Shown in pieces: positions 42,680 through 52,685 of a DNA stretch of 64,000 nt. The notes under the pieces are model-generated. The model had not been told where the DNA came from and searched no databases. It saw only the letters and a program-made list of their open reading frames with translations. Source of the stretch: an uncultured Alphaproteobacteria bacterium (GTDB lineage: Bacteria; Pseudomonadota; Alphaproteobacteria; Rhodospirillales; Rhodospirillaceae); the NCBI GenBank assembly GCA_900079695.1, contig LT599022.1, forward strand, positions 3,044,530 through 3,108,529, given 5' to 3'. Made by a program: the position numbers and the translations under genes. The stretch's first letter is position 1; the number at the start of each line of letters is the position of its first letter.

Positions 42680-44065
42680 ATGAGCGAGACTTCCACCCGC
42701 GTTCGCCCCGCCGCCGTCGCCGGAATGTTCTATCCCGCGGATGCCGACGAGCTGCGACGCGAGGTGCGGGGCTTCCTCGACGCCGTCGGCCTGGAGGCCG
42801 AGCCGCGCGTGCCCAAGGCGGTGGTGGTGCCGCATGCGGGCTACCGCTATTCCGCGCCGGTGGCGGCGGCGGCTTACGCCCGCCTCGCCGCGGCGCGCGG
42901 GCGGGTGCGGCGGGTGATCCTGATCGGGCCGACCCACCGCGTCGCGGTGGCGGGCTTCGCCCTCTCCAACGCCGAAACCTTCGCCACGCCCCTCGGCTGC
43001 GTCCGCGTCGATACCGGCGGCACCGGGCGCTTGGCGCGGCGACCGGACGCCCAGGTGATGGATCTCGCGCATGCGCAGGAGCACGCCCTCGAGGTGCAGT
43101 TGCCGTTCCTGATCGAAAGCCTCGGGCCGGAGATCGAGATTCTCCCCGTGCTCGCCGGGCAGGTGAGCGCCGAGGCGGTGGCGGCGTTGCTCGACTCCGA
43201 GTGGGGCGGGCCGGAAACCCTGATCGTGGTCAGCTCCGATCTCTCCCATTACCTCGGCTACGACGACTGCGTCACCCTCGACACCGTCACCCGGCACGCC
43301 ATCGAAACCCTCGCGCCGGAGAAGATCGACCGGCCGCAGGCGTGCGGGCGGTTGCCGATCGCCGGTCTGCTGCTGTGCGCGAAGCGCCGCGGCATGGACG
43401 TGAAGACCCTCGACCTGCGCAATTCCGGCGACACCGCCGGGCCGCGCGGGCAGGTGGTGGGGTACGGCTCCTGGGCGTTCTACGACGCGCCCGAGGTGCC
43501 GCCGGTAACGCGGAGCCACGGCGCGAATTTGCTGGCGCTGGCGCGGGATTCGATCCGCAACGGCCTCGATACCGGCACGCCGCTGCCGATCGACTTCGAC
43601 CATCTGCCGGTCGAACTCGCCGACATCGGCGCGAGCTTCGTGTCGCTCTACCGCAACGGCCGCCTGCGCGGCTGCATCGGGTCGACCCGCGCGATCCGCT
43701 CCCTCGCCGAGGACGTCGCCGCCAACGCCTTCGCCGCCGCCTTCTCCGACCCGCGCTTCGACCCGCTCGACCCGGAGGAACTCGACGGACTGGAGCTTTC
43801 GGTGTCGGTGCTGAGCCCGCTCGAACCCCTGAAGTTCGCGGACGAGCGCGGTCTGTTGGCGCAGCTCGACATCGGCGAGGACGGACTGGTGATCGCCGAC
43901 CACGGCCGCCGCGCGGTGTTCCTGCCGCAGGTGTGGGGGCAACTGCCGGACCCGACGGTGTTCCTCGCCCAGCTCAAGATCAAGGCCGGGCTGCCGCTCG
44001 CCGAGAGTCCGACGCTGCAGGCGTGGCGCTTCCGCGTCGACACCGTCGGCCGCGACGCGAAATGA
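42680..44065 (+). CDS. AmmeMemoRadiSam system MEMO-AMMECR1 fusion protein
   Basis: 461 residues joining the two other parts of the system. The N-terminal MEMO domain (about residues 1-270) is a non-haem-iron dioxygenase-like fold, with VVPHAGYRYSAPVAA, IGPTHRV, AHAQEHALEVQLPFL and VSSDLSHYL supplying the histidine-rich site. The C-terminal AMMECR1 domain (from about 290) includes SFVSLYRNGRLRGCIGSTRAIRSLAEDV, with the RGCIG hallmark and FLPQVWGQ. The proteins are encoded separately in many genomes, so this fusion supports their acting together. It is divergent from amrS and overlaps the next gene (ATGA). Confidence 0.93.
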   Translation: MSETSTRVRPAAVAGMFYPADADELRREVRGFLDAVGLEAEPRVPKAVVVPHAGYRYSAPVAAAAYARLAAARGRVRRVILIGPTHRVAVAGFALSNAETFATPLGCVRVDTGGTGRLARRPDAQVMDLAHAQEHALEVQLPFLIESLGPEIEILPVLAGQVSAEAVAALLDSEWGGPETLIVVSSDLSHYLGYDDCVTLDTVTRHAIETLAPEKIDRPQACGRLPIAGLLLCAKRRGMDVKTLDLRNSGDTAGPRGQVVGYGSWAFYDAPEVPPVTRSHGANLLALARDSIRNGLDTGTPLPIDFDHLPVELADIGASFVSLYRNGRLRGCIGSTRAIRSLAEDVAANAFAAAFSDPRFDPLDPEELDGLELSVSVLSPLEPLKFADERGLLAQLDIGEDGLVIADHGRRAVFLPQVWGQLPDPTVFLAQLKIKAGLPLAESPTLQAWRFRVDTVGRDAK

Positions 44066-45027
44066 CCGAGGTTCTCGGTGCCGATCCGGAGAGTTGCCGC
44101 CGCGCCGGCGAGGCGCTGGCGGCGGGGCGGCTGGTCGCCTTCCCCACCGAGACCGTCTACGGCCTGGGCGGCGACGCGCGCAACGGCGAGGCGGTGGCGG
44201 CGATCTTCGCCGCCAAGGGCCGCCCGAGCTTCAATCCGCTGATCGTCCACGTCACCGACCTCGCCGCCGCCGAGCGCCTCGGCGCGTTCTCGGAGGCCGC
44301 GCGTGCGCTCGCGGCGCGGTTCTGGCCCGGGCCGCTCACCCTGGTGCTGCCGCGGCGCGCCGACGCCGGGGTTTCCGATCTGGTCTCCGCCGGACTGCCG
44401 AGCCTCGCGATCCGCATGCCCGCGCATCCGGTGGCGCGCGCGGTGCTCGCCGCCGCCGGGTGCCCGGTCGCCGCGCCTTCGGCCAATCCTTCCGGGCGCG
44501 TCAGCCCGACCACCGCGCAGCATGTCCGCGCCGGGCTCGACGGCCGCGTCGACCTGATCGTCGACGGCGGCCGGTGCGCGGTCGGCGTCGAGAGCACGGT
44601 GCTCGATCTCACCGGCGAGATTCCGACGATCCTGCGCCCCGGCGGCGTCACCCCCGAGGACGTCGCCGCCGTCACCGGCGGGCCGGTCGGCCGCGCCGCT
44701 ACGCCGCACGCGCCTTCCCCCGATGCGCCGCTGCCATCCCCCGGCATGCTCGCCAGCCATTACGCCCCGGCCACCCCGGTGCGGCTGGAGGCGGAGCGGG
44801 CGGAGCCCGGCGAGGCGCTGCTGGGGTTCGGCCCGGCGGCGGGGGCGACCCTCAACCTCAGCCCGGCGGGCGATCTGCGCGAGGCCGCCGCCAACCTCTT
44901 CGCCATGCTCCGGCAGTTGGACGAGGAGGGATATCGTGTTATTGCGGTTTCGCCGATTCCCGACCGCGGGCTCGGCCTGGCGATCAACGATCGCCTCAAG
45001 CGCGCCGCCGCGCCCCGCGGCGACTGA
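44062..45027 (+). CDS. Threonylcarbamoyl-AMP synthase, Sua5 type
   Basis: 321 residues. It makes threonylcarbamoyl-AMP from threonine, bicarbonate and ATP for the t6A37 modification of ANN-decoding tRNAs. The YrdC domain (residues 1-205) shows the KRFxTE-related start RLVAFPTETVYGLGGDA, AKGRPSFNPLIVHV, FWPGPLTLVL and APSANPSGRVSPTTAQHV. The linker SPGMLASHYAPATPVRL and a small C-terminal domain make it Sua5 rather than the shorter TsaC. The ATG overlaps the stop of the MEMO-AMMECR1 gene, a coupling that may be positional only. Confidence 0.94.
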   Translation: MTEVLGADPESCRRAGEALAAGRLVAFPTETVYGLGGDARNGEAVAAIFAAKGRPSFNPLIVHVTDLAAAERLGAFSEAARALAARFWPGPLTLVLPRRADAGVSDLVSAGLPSLAIRMPAHPVARAVLAAAGCPVAAPSANPSGRVSPTTAQHVRAGLDGRVDLIVDGGRCAVGVESTVLDLTGEIPTILRPGGVTPEDVAAVTGGPVGRAATPHAPSPDAPLPSPGMLASHYAPATPVRLEAERAEPGEALLGFGPAAGATLNLSPAGDLREAAANLFAMLRQLDEEGYRVIAVSPIPDRGLGLAINDRLKRAAAPRGD

Positions 45028-45058
45028 TCCCACTCAAGACAGGTTTTGAGGACGAGGA

Positions 45059-46477
45059 ATGGGCCAGGACGGGTTCGTGGACGGGTTGAAGGCGATCGTC
45101 GGCGCGGCCAACGTGATCACCGACGCCGCGGCGATGGAAACCTACATGAACGAGGAGCGCGGCCTGTTCCACGGCCGCGCCCGCGCGGTGGTGCGCCCCG
45201 GCTCGACCGCCGAAACCGCGGCGGTGGTCCGCGCCTGCGCCGCGGCGGGGATGAAGGTGGTGCCGCAGGGCGGCAACACCGGCCTGGTCGGCGGCGCGGT
45301 GGCGGACGACCGCGCGGTGATCGTGGCGATGGCGCGGATGAACCGGATCCGCGCGCTCAACCCCGAGGACTTCACGATGACGGTCGAGGCGGGCTGCGTG
45401 CTCGAGGACATCCGCGACGCGGCCGACGCGGCGGGCTGTCTGTTCGCGCTGTCGCTCGGCGCGCAGGGGAGCTGCCAGATCGGCGGCAACCTCGCCACCA
45501 ACGTCGGCGGCATCAACACCCTGCGCTACGGCACCGCGCGCGACAACGTCCTCGGCCTCGAGGTGGTGCTGCCCGACGGCCGGGTCTGGAACGGCCTGCG
45601 GGCGCTGACCAAGGACAACACCGGCTATTCGCTGCGCAACCTGTTCGTCGGCTCCGAGGGCACCATCGGCATCGTCACCGCGGCGGTGCTCAAGCTCTAT
45701 CCCAAGCCGGTCGCGACCGAGACCGCGTTCTGTGCCCTGCCCGATCTCGACGCGGCGCTGCCGCTGCTCGACCGCGCGCGGCGGATGAGCGGCGACACGA
45801 TTTCGGCGTTCGAACTGATCTGTCGCGACGGCGTGCGGTTGTCGTCCACCTATCTTTCCGGGGTGAGCGATCCGCTCGACGCGCCGCATCCGTGGTACGC
45901 GCTGATCGAGTTCGCCTCCACCAGCGCGGTGGTGCCGCTGCGCGAGATCTTCGAGACGTTCCTCGAATCCGCGTTCGAGGACGGCGTGATCGTCGATGCG
46001 GTGGTCGCCGAGAGTCTCGACCAGCGCCGCAACCTCTGGCGCATCCGCGAGGAACTGCCGGAGGCGCAGAAGTACGAGGGCGGCTCGATCAAGCACGACG
46101 TCTCGGTGCCGGTGCGGTCGATCCCCGAATTCATCCGCCGCGCCACGCCGGCGGTGCAGGCGGTGGTGCCGGGGGCGCGGCCGGTGCCGTTCGGCCACAT
46201 GGGCGACGGCAACATCCACTTCAACGTCTCCCAGCCTGCGGGCGCGGGGGTCGATGCCGGGGAATACCTTTCGCACTGGCACGCGATGAACGCGGTCGTC
46301 CACGACATCGTCACCGAACTCGGGGGGTCGTTCTCCGCCGAACACGGCGTCGGCCGTCTCAAGGTCGGGGACCTCGAACGGTATCGCTCGGCCGAGGAAG
46401 TCGACCTTCTGAAGCGCATCAAGACCGCGATCGATCCCGAGAATTTGATGAATCCGGGCGTGTTCTTCGCGGAATAG
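45059..46477 (+). CDS. FAD-binding oxidoreductase, GlcD/D-2-hydroxyacid dehydrogenase type
   Basis: 472 residues of the VAO/PCMH flavoprotein family. FAD-binding elements are VVPQGGNTGLVGGAV and LGAQGSCQIGGNLATNVGGINTLRYG (near residues 67-80 and 135-160) and LFVGSEGTIGIVTAAVLKL. The C-terminal FAD-oxidase domain has GHMGDGNIHFN and SAEHGVGRLK, holding the metal/substrate histidines of D-lactate and D-2-hydroxyglutarate dehydrogenases. It oxidises a D-2-hydroxy acid, but which one cannot be told. It follows the Sua5 gene by 31 bases and is convergent with the NarL-type regulator. Confidence 0.9.
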   Translation: MGQDGFVDGLKAIVGAANVITDAAAMETYMNEERGLFHGRARAVVRPGSTAETAAVVRACAAAGMKVVPQGGNTGLVGGAVADDRAVIVAMARMNRIRALNPEDFTMTVEAGCVLEDIRDAADAAGCLFALSLGAQGSCQIGGNLATNVGGINTLRYGTARDNVLGLEVVLPDGRVWNGLRALTKDNTGYSLRNLFVGSEGTIGIVTAAVLKLYPKPVATETAFCALPDLDAALPLLDRARRMSGDTISAFELICRDGVRLSSTYLSGVSDPLDAPHPWYALIEFASTSAVVPLREIFETFLESAFEDGVIVDAVVAESLDQRRNLWRIREELPEAQKYEGGSIKHDVSVPVRSIPEFIRRATPAVQAVVPGARPVPFGHMGDGNIHFNVSQPAGAGVDAGEYLSHWHAMNAVVHDIVTELGGSFSAEHGVGRLKVGDLERYRSAEEVDLLKRIKTAIDPENLMNPGVFFAE

Positions 46478-46480
46478 GGG

Positions 46481-47176
46481 TCACATCGTGTAGGCCGTCG
46501 GGCCGTCGCCGGTCTTCGGCGGCGTCGGCAGGTTGACGGCCGCCTTCACCCCCTCGCGCAGGGCGAGCGCCACCGCCTGGGTGCGGTTGGTGGCGCCGAT
46601 CTTGCGGAAGACGTTGCGCAGGTGCGACTTGATGGTGATTTCGGTGAGACCGAGCACCTTGGCGATTTCCTTGTTCGACGCGCCGCCGACGAGCTGGGTG
46701 AGGATCTCGTATTCCCGGCGCGTCAGGCTCGCGAGCGGCGAGCGTTCGCCCGGCTGGTCGGCGGCGATCGCGGGCGCGGCGTCGGCCACCAGAACCTCGG
46801 CGGGGTAGTAGGGCACGCCGCAGAGGATCAGCCGCAGCGCGTGCAGCATCGCGGTGCCGTTCAGCGATTTCGGCAGATATCCGGCGACGCCGAGGCGCAT
46901 CGCCTCGATCACGTCGGAGCGGGTGACCCAGCCGGTGACGATGACGATCCGCGCCTCGGGGAAGGCGCGGCGCAGACGCAGCACGCCGTCGGTGCCGTCC
47001 ATGCCCGGCATCCGCAAGTCCAGCAAGACCAGATCCGGGGTTTCCGTCGCCAGGATTTCATGGGTGCTAGGATAATCGCAAGACTCGAAAATCGTGACGT
47101 CGTCGCTGATCTTCGACACGAAAGGTCTGAGACCGTCCCGCAGCAACGCATGATCGTCGGCGATCAGGACCTTCAT
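46481..47176 (-). CDS. NarL/FixJ family response regulator
   Basis: 231 residues. Receiver domain (1-120) with the acidic pair in IADDHALL, phospho-acceptor Asp in LVLLDLRMPGMDG, and K in GYLPKSLNG. A LuxR-type HTH lies at the C-terminus (SLTRREYEILTQLVGGASNKEIAKVLGLTEITIKSHLRNVFRKIGATNRTQAV). A short tail follows. It is 105 bases downstream of the PAS hybrid kinase on the same strand and is probably its output, or a branch of it. Targets unknown. Confidence 0.92.
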   Translation of the reverse strand: MKVLIADDHALLRDGLRPFVSKISDDVTIFESCDYPSTHEILATETPDLVLLDLRMPGMDGTDGVLRLRRAFPEARIVIVTGWVTRSDVIEAMRLGVAGYLPKSLNGTAMLHALRLILCGVPYYPAEVLVADAAPAIAADQPGERSPLASLTRREYEILTQLVGGASNKEIAKVLGLTEITIKSHLRNVFRKIGATNRTQAVALALREGVKAAVNLPTPPKTGDGPTAYTM

Positions 47177-47281
47177 CTTGAAGTCTCCTTGTTGGGTGAG
47201 GAGCGCGGACCGCGCAGCGGGACATCCATGACAGAATGATACTTTAGCATGAGTTGGGCAAGCGCGGGATGAACTCGGACC

Positions 47282-49525
47282 TCATGCGAGGCCGCGCAGG
47301 GTCGCCGCCAGTTCGCGCAGCGAAACCGGCTTGCGCAGCACCGCGTCGACCCCGCTTTCGAGTTCGGCGAGGGCTTCGCGGTCGCGCAGCGGTTGGCCGG
47401 TGACGACGACGATGGCGACGTGGGGGTATTCGGCGGAGGTTTCGGCGATCAGCTGGAAGCCGTCGCCGTCGGGCATCGACAGGTCGGTGACGAGGATGTC
47501 GACGTGCTCGGTTTCCAGCGCTTGCCGCGCCGCGCGGCCGCTCGCGGCGGTGAATACGCGGTGGCCGCCGCGTTCGAGGAACGCCTGGATCTCTTGGGTG
47601 GCGAGCGGCTCGTCGTCGGCGACGAGGATCGTCATCGGCGGCATCTCGCCCGTCGCGGCGGCGGGCGGCGGCGCGAGCGGCGCGGGCGGAGCGGCGGGCT
47701 CCGGCGGCCGGTCGGCGGGCGGCAGCAGGATGCGGAAGCGGCAGCCGCCCTCCGGCCGGTTTTCTGCCTCGATCCGCCCGCCCATGGCGGTGATCAGGCC
47801 GAGGCTGATCGACAGTCCGAGCCCGGTGCCGAGCCCCTCGGTCTTGCGGGTGAAGAACGGCTCGAACAGGTGCGGGAGGTCCGCGTCGCGCACGCCGGTG
47901 CCGGTGTCGGCCACCGCCACTTCCACCCAGGCGCGGCGGTCGCGGCCGGTCGCCGTGCCGAGGCCGACGTCGATCCGTCCCGGGCGCTCGCGGTCGAGGG
48001 TGCGGCGCTCGACGATCGCATCCACCGCGTTGCGCAAAAGGTTCACCAGAACCTGTTCGAGCTGGCGCTGGTGGCCGATCACGGCGAGCGGCTCGGCGGG
48101 CGGATCGAAGCCGATCGCGATGCCGAGGCTGGAGCACTGCGGCGTCATCAGCGCCACCGCCGCGCCGACCGCGGCGGCGGTGTCGAAGCTTTTGCGCGCT
48201 CCGGCATCGCGGCGGCTGAACGCCTGCATGTAGTCGATGGTTTCGCGCAGGCGGTCGGATTGCGCGCCGATGGTCTCGAACTTCGCGCGGATCGCCGCCG
48301 CGTCGCCGTCGTCGAGCGACAGCAGCGCGCTTTCGGCGGCGAGGCGGATGACGTTCAGCGGCTGGCTGATCTCGTGCGCGAGCGAGGCCGACATCTCGCC
48401 CAGCAGCGCGAGCTTGGCGGTGTGGCGGAGGGTTTCCTCCATCTGCCGCGCCTCGGTGACGTCCTCGACGATCAGCAGCCAGGCGTCGGCCGCGCCCTCC
48501 ATCCGCGACAGCACCAGTCTCGCGTGGCCGAGATCGGCGGCGCGGCGCAGACGGCTTTCGCCGGTCGCCGCTCCGGCGTCGCGGCTCATCAGCTCGGCGA
48601 GGGTCGGACGCGCGTCGGGGAGCCAGTCGGCGGGGTCGGCTCCGGCGAAGGCGGCGTCGTCGGCGCCGGTGATCGCGAGGAACGCCGGGTTGACGGTGCG
48701 CACCCGGCCTTCGGTGTCGAGGGTGAGGATGCCGAACGGCGTGTTCTCGATGATGCCGCGGAAGCGCGCCTCGCTCTGGCGCAGGCGCTCTGCGGCGCGG
48801 CGCAGCTCGGTGACGTCGGTGATGATCGCGAAGTGGCCGGAGCGCACGCCGCTCGCGCCCTTGAGCGGGGTCGCCGAGATCAGCACGAAGCGCTCCTGGC
48901 CGTCCGGGCACGTCAGCGCCGCCTCGACCGGGGGCGGCACCGCGGCGCCGAACAGCGGCGCGAGCGCGGCGCGGCCGTCGGGGCGCACGAGATCGGCGAG
49001 GGCGCGGCCGAGCAGCGCCATGTCGGAGCCGCCGTACCACGAGACGAAGCGCGGATTGGCGAAGACGACGCGGCGGTCCCGGTCGAGCACGATCACGCCT
49101 TCGGTGATGGTTTCGACCAGCAGGCGGTAGCGGTATTCCTTCTCGACCAGCGCGAGCTCCTGCTGGCGCTCGGCGGTGACGTCGCGGCAGTTGACCTGGC
49201 GGCGGCCGCCGGCGGTGACGTATTCGGCGACCCGGAACACCACGCCGCCCGGCATCGGCACCAGAAAGCTCGCGTCGCCGCCCGCGGTGCGGCGATGGGC
49301 GAGCCAGGCCTCGGCGGCGGCGCGGCCGAGCGCGGCGGCGGCTTCGAGGTTCTCGGCGAAGGTGAGCGACCGCACCAGCGGCACGCCGAGCAGGTCCCAC
49401 GCCTGTTCGAAAGCGGGGTTGAAGGCGAGGATCGCGTCGTCGGCGTCGAGAACCAGGACGCCCTCGCGGAAGGCGACGAAGGCATCCGCCAGCGCGGCAA
49501 GGGAGGGGTCTTCGGTCTGGTGCAT
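47282..49525 (-). CDS. PAS-domain hybrid sensor histidine kinase
   Basis: 747 residues, no membrane segment, so cytoplasmic. Three PAS-like domains occupy about residues 10-115, 130-250 and 260-370 (VLVLDADDAILAFNPAFEQ; GVIVLDRDRRVVFANPRFVSWYGG; FGILTLDTEGRVRTVNPAFLAITG). The phospho-acceptor helix is SLAHEISQPLNVI, and the ATPase domain has NLLRNAVDA, DTGTGV and GLGTGLGLSIS. A C-terminal receiver (TILVADDEPLATQ; ILVTDLSMPDGDG; LRKPVS) makes it a hybrid. The first PAS pair could bind a cofactor, but no ligand residue is clear. It lies upstream of the NarL-type regulator. Confidence 0.92.
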   Translation of the reverse strand: MHQTEDPSLAALADAFVAFREGVLVLDADDAILAFNPAFEQAWDLLGVPLVRSLTFAENLEAAAALGRAAAEAWLAHRRTAGGDASFLVPMPGGVVFRVAEYVTAGGRRQVNCRDVTAERQQELALVEKEYRYRLLVETITEGVIVLDRDRRVVFANPRFVSWYGGSDMALLGRALADLVRPDGRAALAPLFGAAVPPPVEAALTCPDGQERFVLISATPLKGASGVRSGHFAIITDVTELRRAAERLRQSEARFRGIIENTPFGILTLDTEGRVRTVNPAFLAITGADDAAFAGADPADWLPDARPTLAELMSRDAGAATGESRLRRAADLGHARLVLSRMEGAADAWLLIVEDVTEARQMEETLRHTAKLALLGEMSASLAHEISQPLNVIRLAAESALLSLDDGDAAAIRAKFETIGAQSDRLRETIDYMQAFSRRDAGARKSFDTAAAVGAAVALMTPQCSSLGIAIGFDPPAEPLAVIGHQRQLEQVLVNLLRNAVDAIVERRTLDRERPGRIDVGLGTATGRDRRAWVEVAVADTGTGVRDADLPHLFEPFFTRKTEGLGTGLGLSISLGLITAMGGRIEAENRPEGGCRFRILLPPADRPPEPAAPPAPLAPPPAAATGEMPPMTILVADDEPLATQEIQAFLERGGHRVFTAASGRAARQALETEHVDILVTDLSMPDGDGFQLIAETSAEYPHVAIVVVTGQPLRDREALAELESGVDAVLRKPVSLRELAATLRGLA

Positions 49526-49651
49526 CGGTTTCCTTTCAGAGACCGGAGCCAACCATAGCACGGCGGCTCCGCCAAAGAAGGTGCGAAACCGCGCCCGCCG
49601 ACGTATGCTGCGGCGAAGCGCGTATGCCGTTCACCACGAGGTTTCATACCG

Positions 49652-50449
49652 ATGACCGATCGCGTCACCCCATTTCCCGGCAGGCGGAGCTCCGGCGTCC
49701 ACCCCGAGGGCGAAACCGGCCGGGTGCTGCGCTTCCATTCGGAGGCGGCGCGCGGGCCGTCGCTGCACGAGACCGACGTGGTGGTGATCGGCGCCAACCC
49801 GCTTCTGAACGCCCTCGCCGCGCTGGCCGAGGTGTGCGCCGGGCGGCGGGTGATCTTGGTGCCGACGATCGGGGCCGACGATTGGGGCTACGAACTCGGC
49901 GTGCAGGCGACCTTCCATCGTTTCGTCGACGCCGCCGCCGAGACCCTTTACGCGTTGTCGCCCTCGCGCCGCCTCGATTTCCGCAACACCGCCTTTCCCG
50001 AGCCGGACTGGACGAAGCTGTTCCAGCGCCTGCACGAGCGCCGCCGCCGCATTCTCGACGCCGACGTGCTGCGTCTCGAGGTCGGCGTCGGGCTCACCTG
50101 CGTCGACGACGGGGCGCACCTGCGGCTGGCGGTCGGCACCGCGCCCGCGTCCGAGCCGCCGCGTCCGCTCGCCGAGCTCAACTGCATCCGCTCCGCCTGC
50201 GCCGCAACCTGGGAGAGCGACCTGCCGCGCGCGGTGTTCGCGGCCGAACCCGGAACCGAGCAGGCCGTCCTCGCCGTCGCCGCGATCGTCACCTCCGCCG
50301 GGGCGCTCGCCGAGGTGCCGGAAAATTCTAGTCGCATCAAACTCCTCGGGACCGCCCGCGGGGCTCCGGCCGATGCCGCGGACAAGAGCGACCGCGCGTT
50401 CGACGACGTTCTCGCGGCGATCAAGGCGATCCCCCACCCGGACGCGTGA
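49652..50449 (+). CDS. Soluble protein of unknown function
   Basis: 265 residues that I do not recognise. A polar N-terminus of about 35 residues precedes a segment with alternating hydrophobics (DVVVIGANPLLNALAALAEVCAGRRVILVPTIGADDWGYELGVQATFHRFVDAAAETL), which may be an alpha/beta fold. The middle is rich in arginine and leucine (KLFQRLHERRRRILDADVLRLEVG). No signal peptide, membrane segment or catalytic motif. It is divergent from the PAS kinase (126 bases between starts) and convergent with ppk2. It could be a target or partner of the kinase, but only by position. Confidence 0.65.
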   Translation: MTDRVTPFPGRRSSGVHPEGETGRVLRFHSEAARGPSLHETDVVVIGANPLLNALAALAEVCAGRRVILVPTIGADDWGYELGVQATFHRFVDAAAETLYALSPSRRLDFRNTAFPEPDWTKLFQRLHERRRRILDADVLRLEVGVGLTCVDDGAHLRLAVGTAPASEPPRPLAELNCIRSACAATWESDLPRAVFAAEPGTEQAVLAVAAIVTSAGALAEVPENSSRIKLLGTARGAPADAADKSDRAFDDVLAAIKAIPHPDA

Positions 50450-50454
50450 CCGCC

Positions 50455-51267
50455 TCAGTCCTCGTCGGAGAGGCCGAGGCGCTTGCGGATCTCCGCCTCC
50501 ACCGCCGGGTCCATCGGCGGCGGCGTCGCCGGAACCTCGCGCCCGAGCGCGGCGGCGATCGCTTCCAGCACCTCGATCCGGCCGTTGAGCTTGTATTCGC
50601 CCGACACCACCGTCCACGGTGCGTGCTTGGTGTGGGTCTTCTCGAACATCTCGGCGATCGCGGCCTCGTACTCGCCGCGCTTTTCGCGGTTGCGCACGTC
50701 CTCGAGGGTGAGCTTCCAGCGCTTGTGCGGCTTTTTCAGGCGTTCGGCGAAGCGTTCGAGCTGCTCCTTCGCGGAGATGTGGAGGAACAGCTTGACCAGC
50801 ACCACGCCGTCGTCGGTCAGCATCTTCTCGAACGCGTTGATTTCCTCGAACGCGCGCTTCCACTCGGATTTCTTCGCGAAGCCTTCGATCCGCTCCACCA
50901 GCACCCGGCCGTACCAGCTGCGGTCGAACACCGCGATGTCGCCCTTCGCCGGCAGGCGTTGCCAGAAGCGGTAGAGGTAGTGCTTGCCCTGATCCTCGGG
51001 CGACGGCGCGGCGATCGACCAGGCGTCGAGGTGGCGGGGGTCGAGGCGCTCGCCGAGACGGCGGATCGCGCCGCCCTTGCCCGCCGCGTCCCACCCCTCG
51101 AAGGCGACGATCGCGCGCCGTCCCTCGGCGACGTAGCGCTGCTGGAGGATCAGCAGATCGAGCTGGAGCTTTCCGAGTCGGCGTTCGTACTCCTCGACCG
51201 AGGGGATCCGGCGGGTGAGGTCGACCTCGTCGAGAGAGGGGGCGGACTTGGCTTTCCGGGCGGCCAT
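50455..51267 (-). CDS. ppk2: Polyphosphate kinase 2 family protein
   Basis: 270 residues, one PPK2 domain. PPK2 transfers phosphate between polyphosphate and nucleotides. Walker A is [16 protein letters not shown] near residues 58-73, then the family block [36 protein letters not shown] with the catalytic aspartate and the lid arginines, and the C-terminal [13 protein letters not shown]. Whether it favours ADP, AMP or GDP cannot be read reliably. The ATG gives [10 protein letters not shown]; a longer frame upstream has no support. It is monocistronic. Confidence 0.92.
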   Translation of the reverse strand: MAARKAKSAPSLDEVDLTRRIPSVEEYERRLGKLQLDLLILQQRYVAEGRRAIVAFEGWDAAGKGGAIRRLGERLDPRHLDAWSIAAPSPEDQGKHYLYRFWQRLPAKGDIAVFDRSWYGRVLVERIEGFAKKSEWKRAFEEINAFEKMLTDDGVVLVKLFLHISAKEQLERFAERLKKPHKRWKLTLEDVRNREKRGEYEAAIAEMFEKTHTKHAPWTVVSGEYKLNGRIEVLEAIAAALGREVPATPPPMDPAVEAEIRKRLGLSDED

Positions 51268-51609
51268 CGGCGGTTTGCCTCGCGATCGGTGGGGTGGTTT
51301 TTCCAACTATGGGCAGCGCATCCGGAAGAGGCAATCGGGAGGAGAATTTTTCCTGCGATTCCGCTAGGATAAACTGGAACCGCGGGCGCGGGCGTGGCAA
51401 ACACGACGCGACGCGGGAAGACGGGGCGCGGGAAGAGACCTTGACCCTTGCGGCCATGCGCCCCCAGTTACTCCATGGCGATATTTTCTCCTGGGGGAAC
51501 CGGCCCGACCGCGGTTGCGGCGGGCGTCGGCTGCCGCCCTTTGTTGTGTGTGTGCTTTCCCAACGACATCACGCCCGCATCCGGCGGGTGAAACTATGGA
51601 GGATGGACT
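51268..51609 (+). other. Intergenic region upstream of gap
   Basis: About 340 bases between the divergent ppk2 and gap genes, presumably holding both promoters. TTGACC at 51441 has no acceptable -10 partner, and TAGGAT at 51365 has no -35 partner. A 12-base stretch of alternating T and G near 51545 is the only repetitive feature. The gap ribosome-binding site is GGAGG at 51597-51601. I see no coding gene or riboswitch. Confidence 0.45.
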
Positions 51610-52617
<1,008 letters not shown>

Positions 52618-52624
52618 TCCGGCG

Positions 52625-52651
52625 CGGCCGGCGGGGCGACCCCGCCGGCCG
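52625..52651 (+). terminator. Perfect hairpin between gap and pgk (probable attenuator)
   Basis: CGGCCGGCGGGG pairs with CCCCGCCGGCCG over 12 bases, with a CGA loop. It begins eight bases after the gap stop. Only TTCCCG follows, so full termination is unlikely; mRNA stabilisation or partial attenuation fits better. Confidence 0.45.
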
Positions 52652-52685
52652 TTCCCGCTTTCTGTCTGCGACGGGGGACTTCCGA

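Noticed and set aside
51441-51470. TTGACC at 51441 as the gap promoter
   Set aside because: No -10 box at 16-19 bases; the nearest candidates (CAGTTA, TTACTC) are poor or wrongly spaced.
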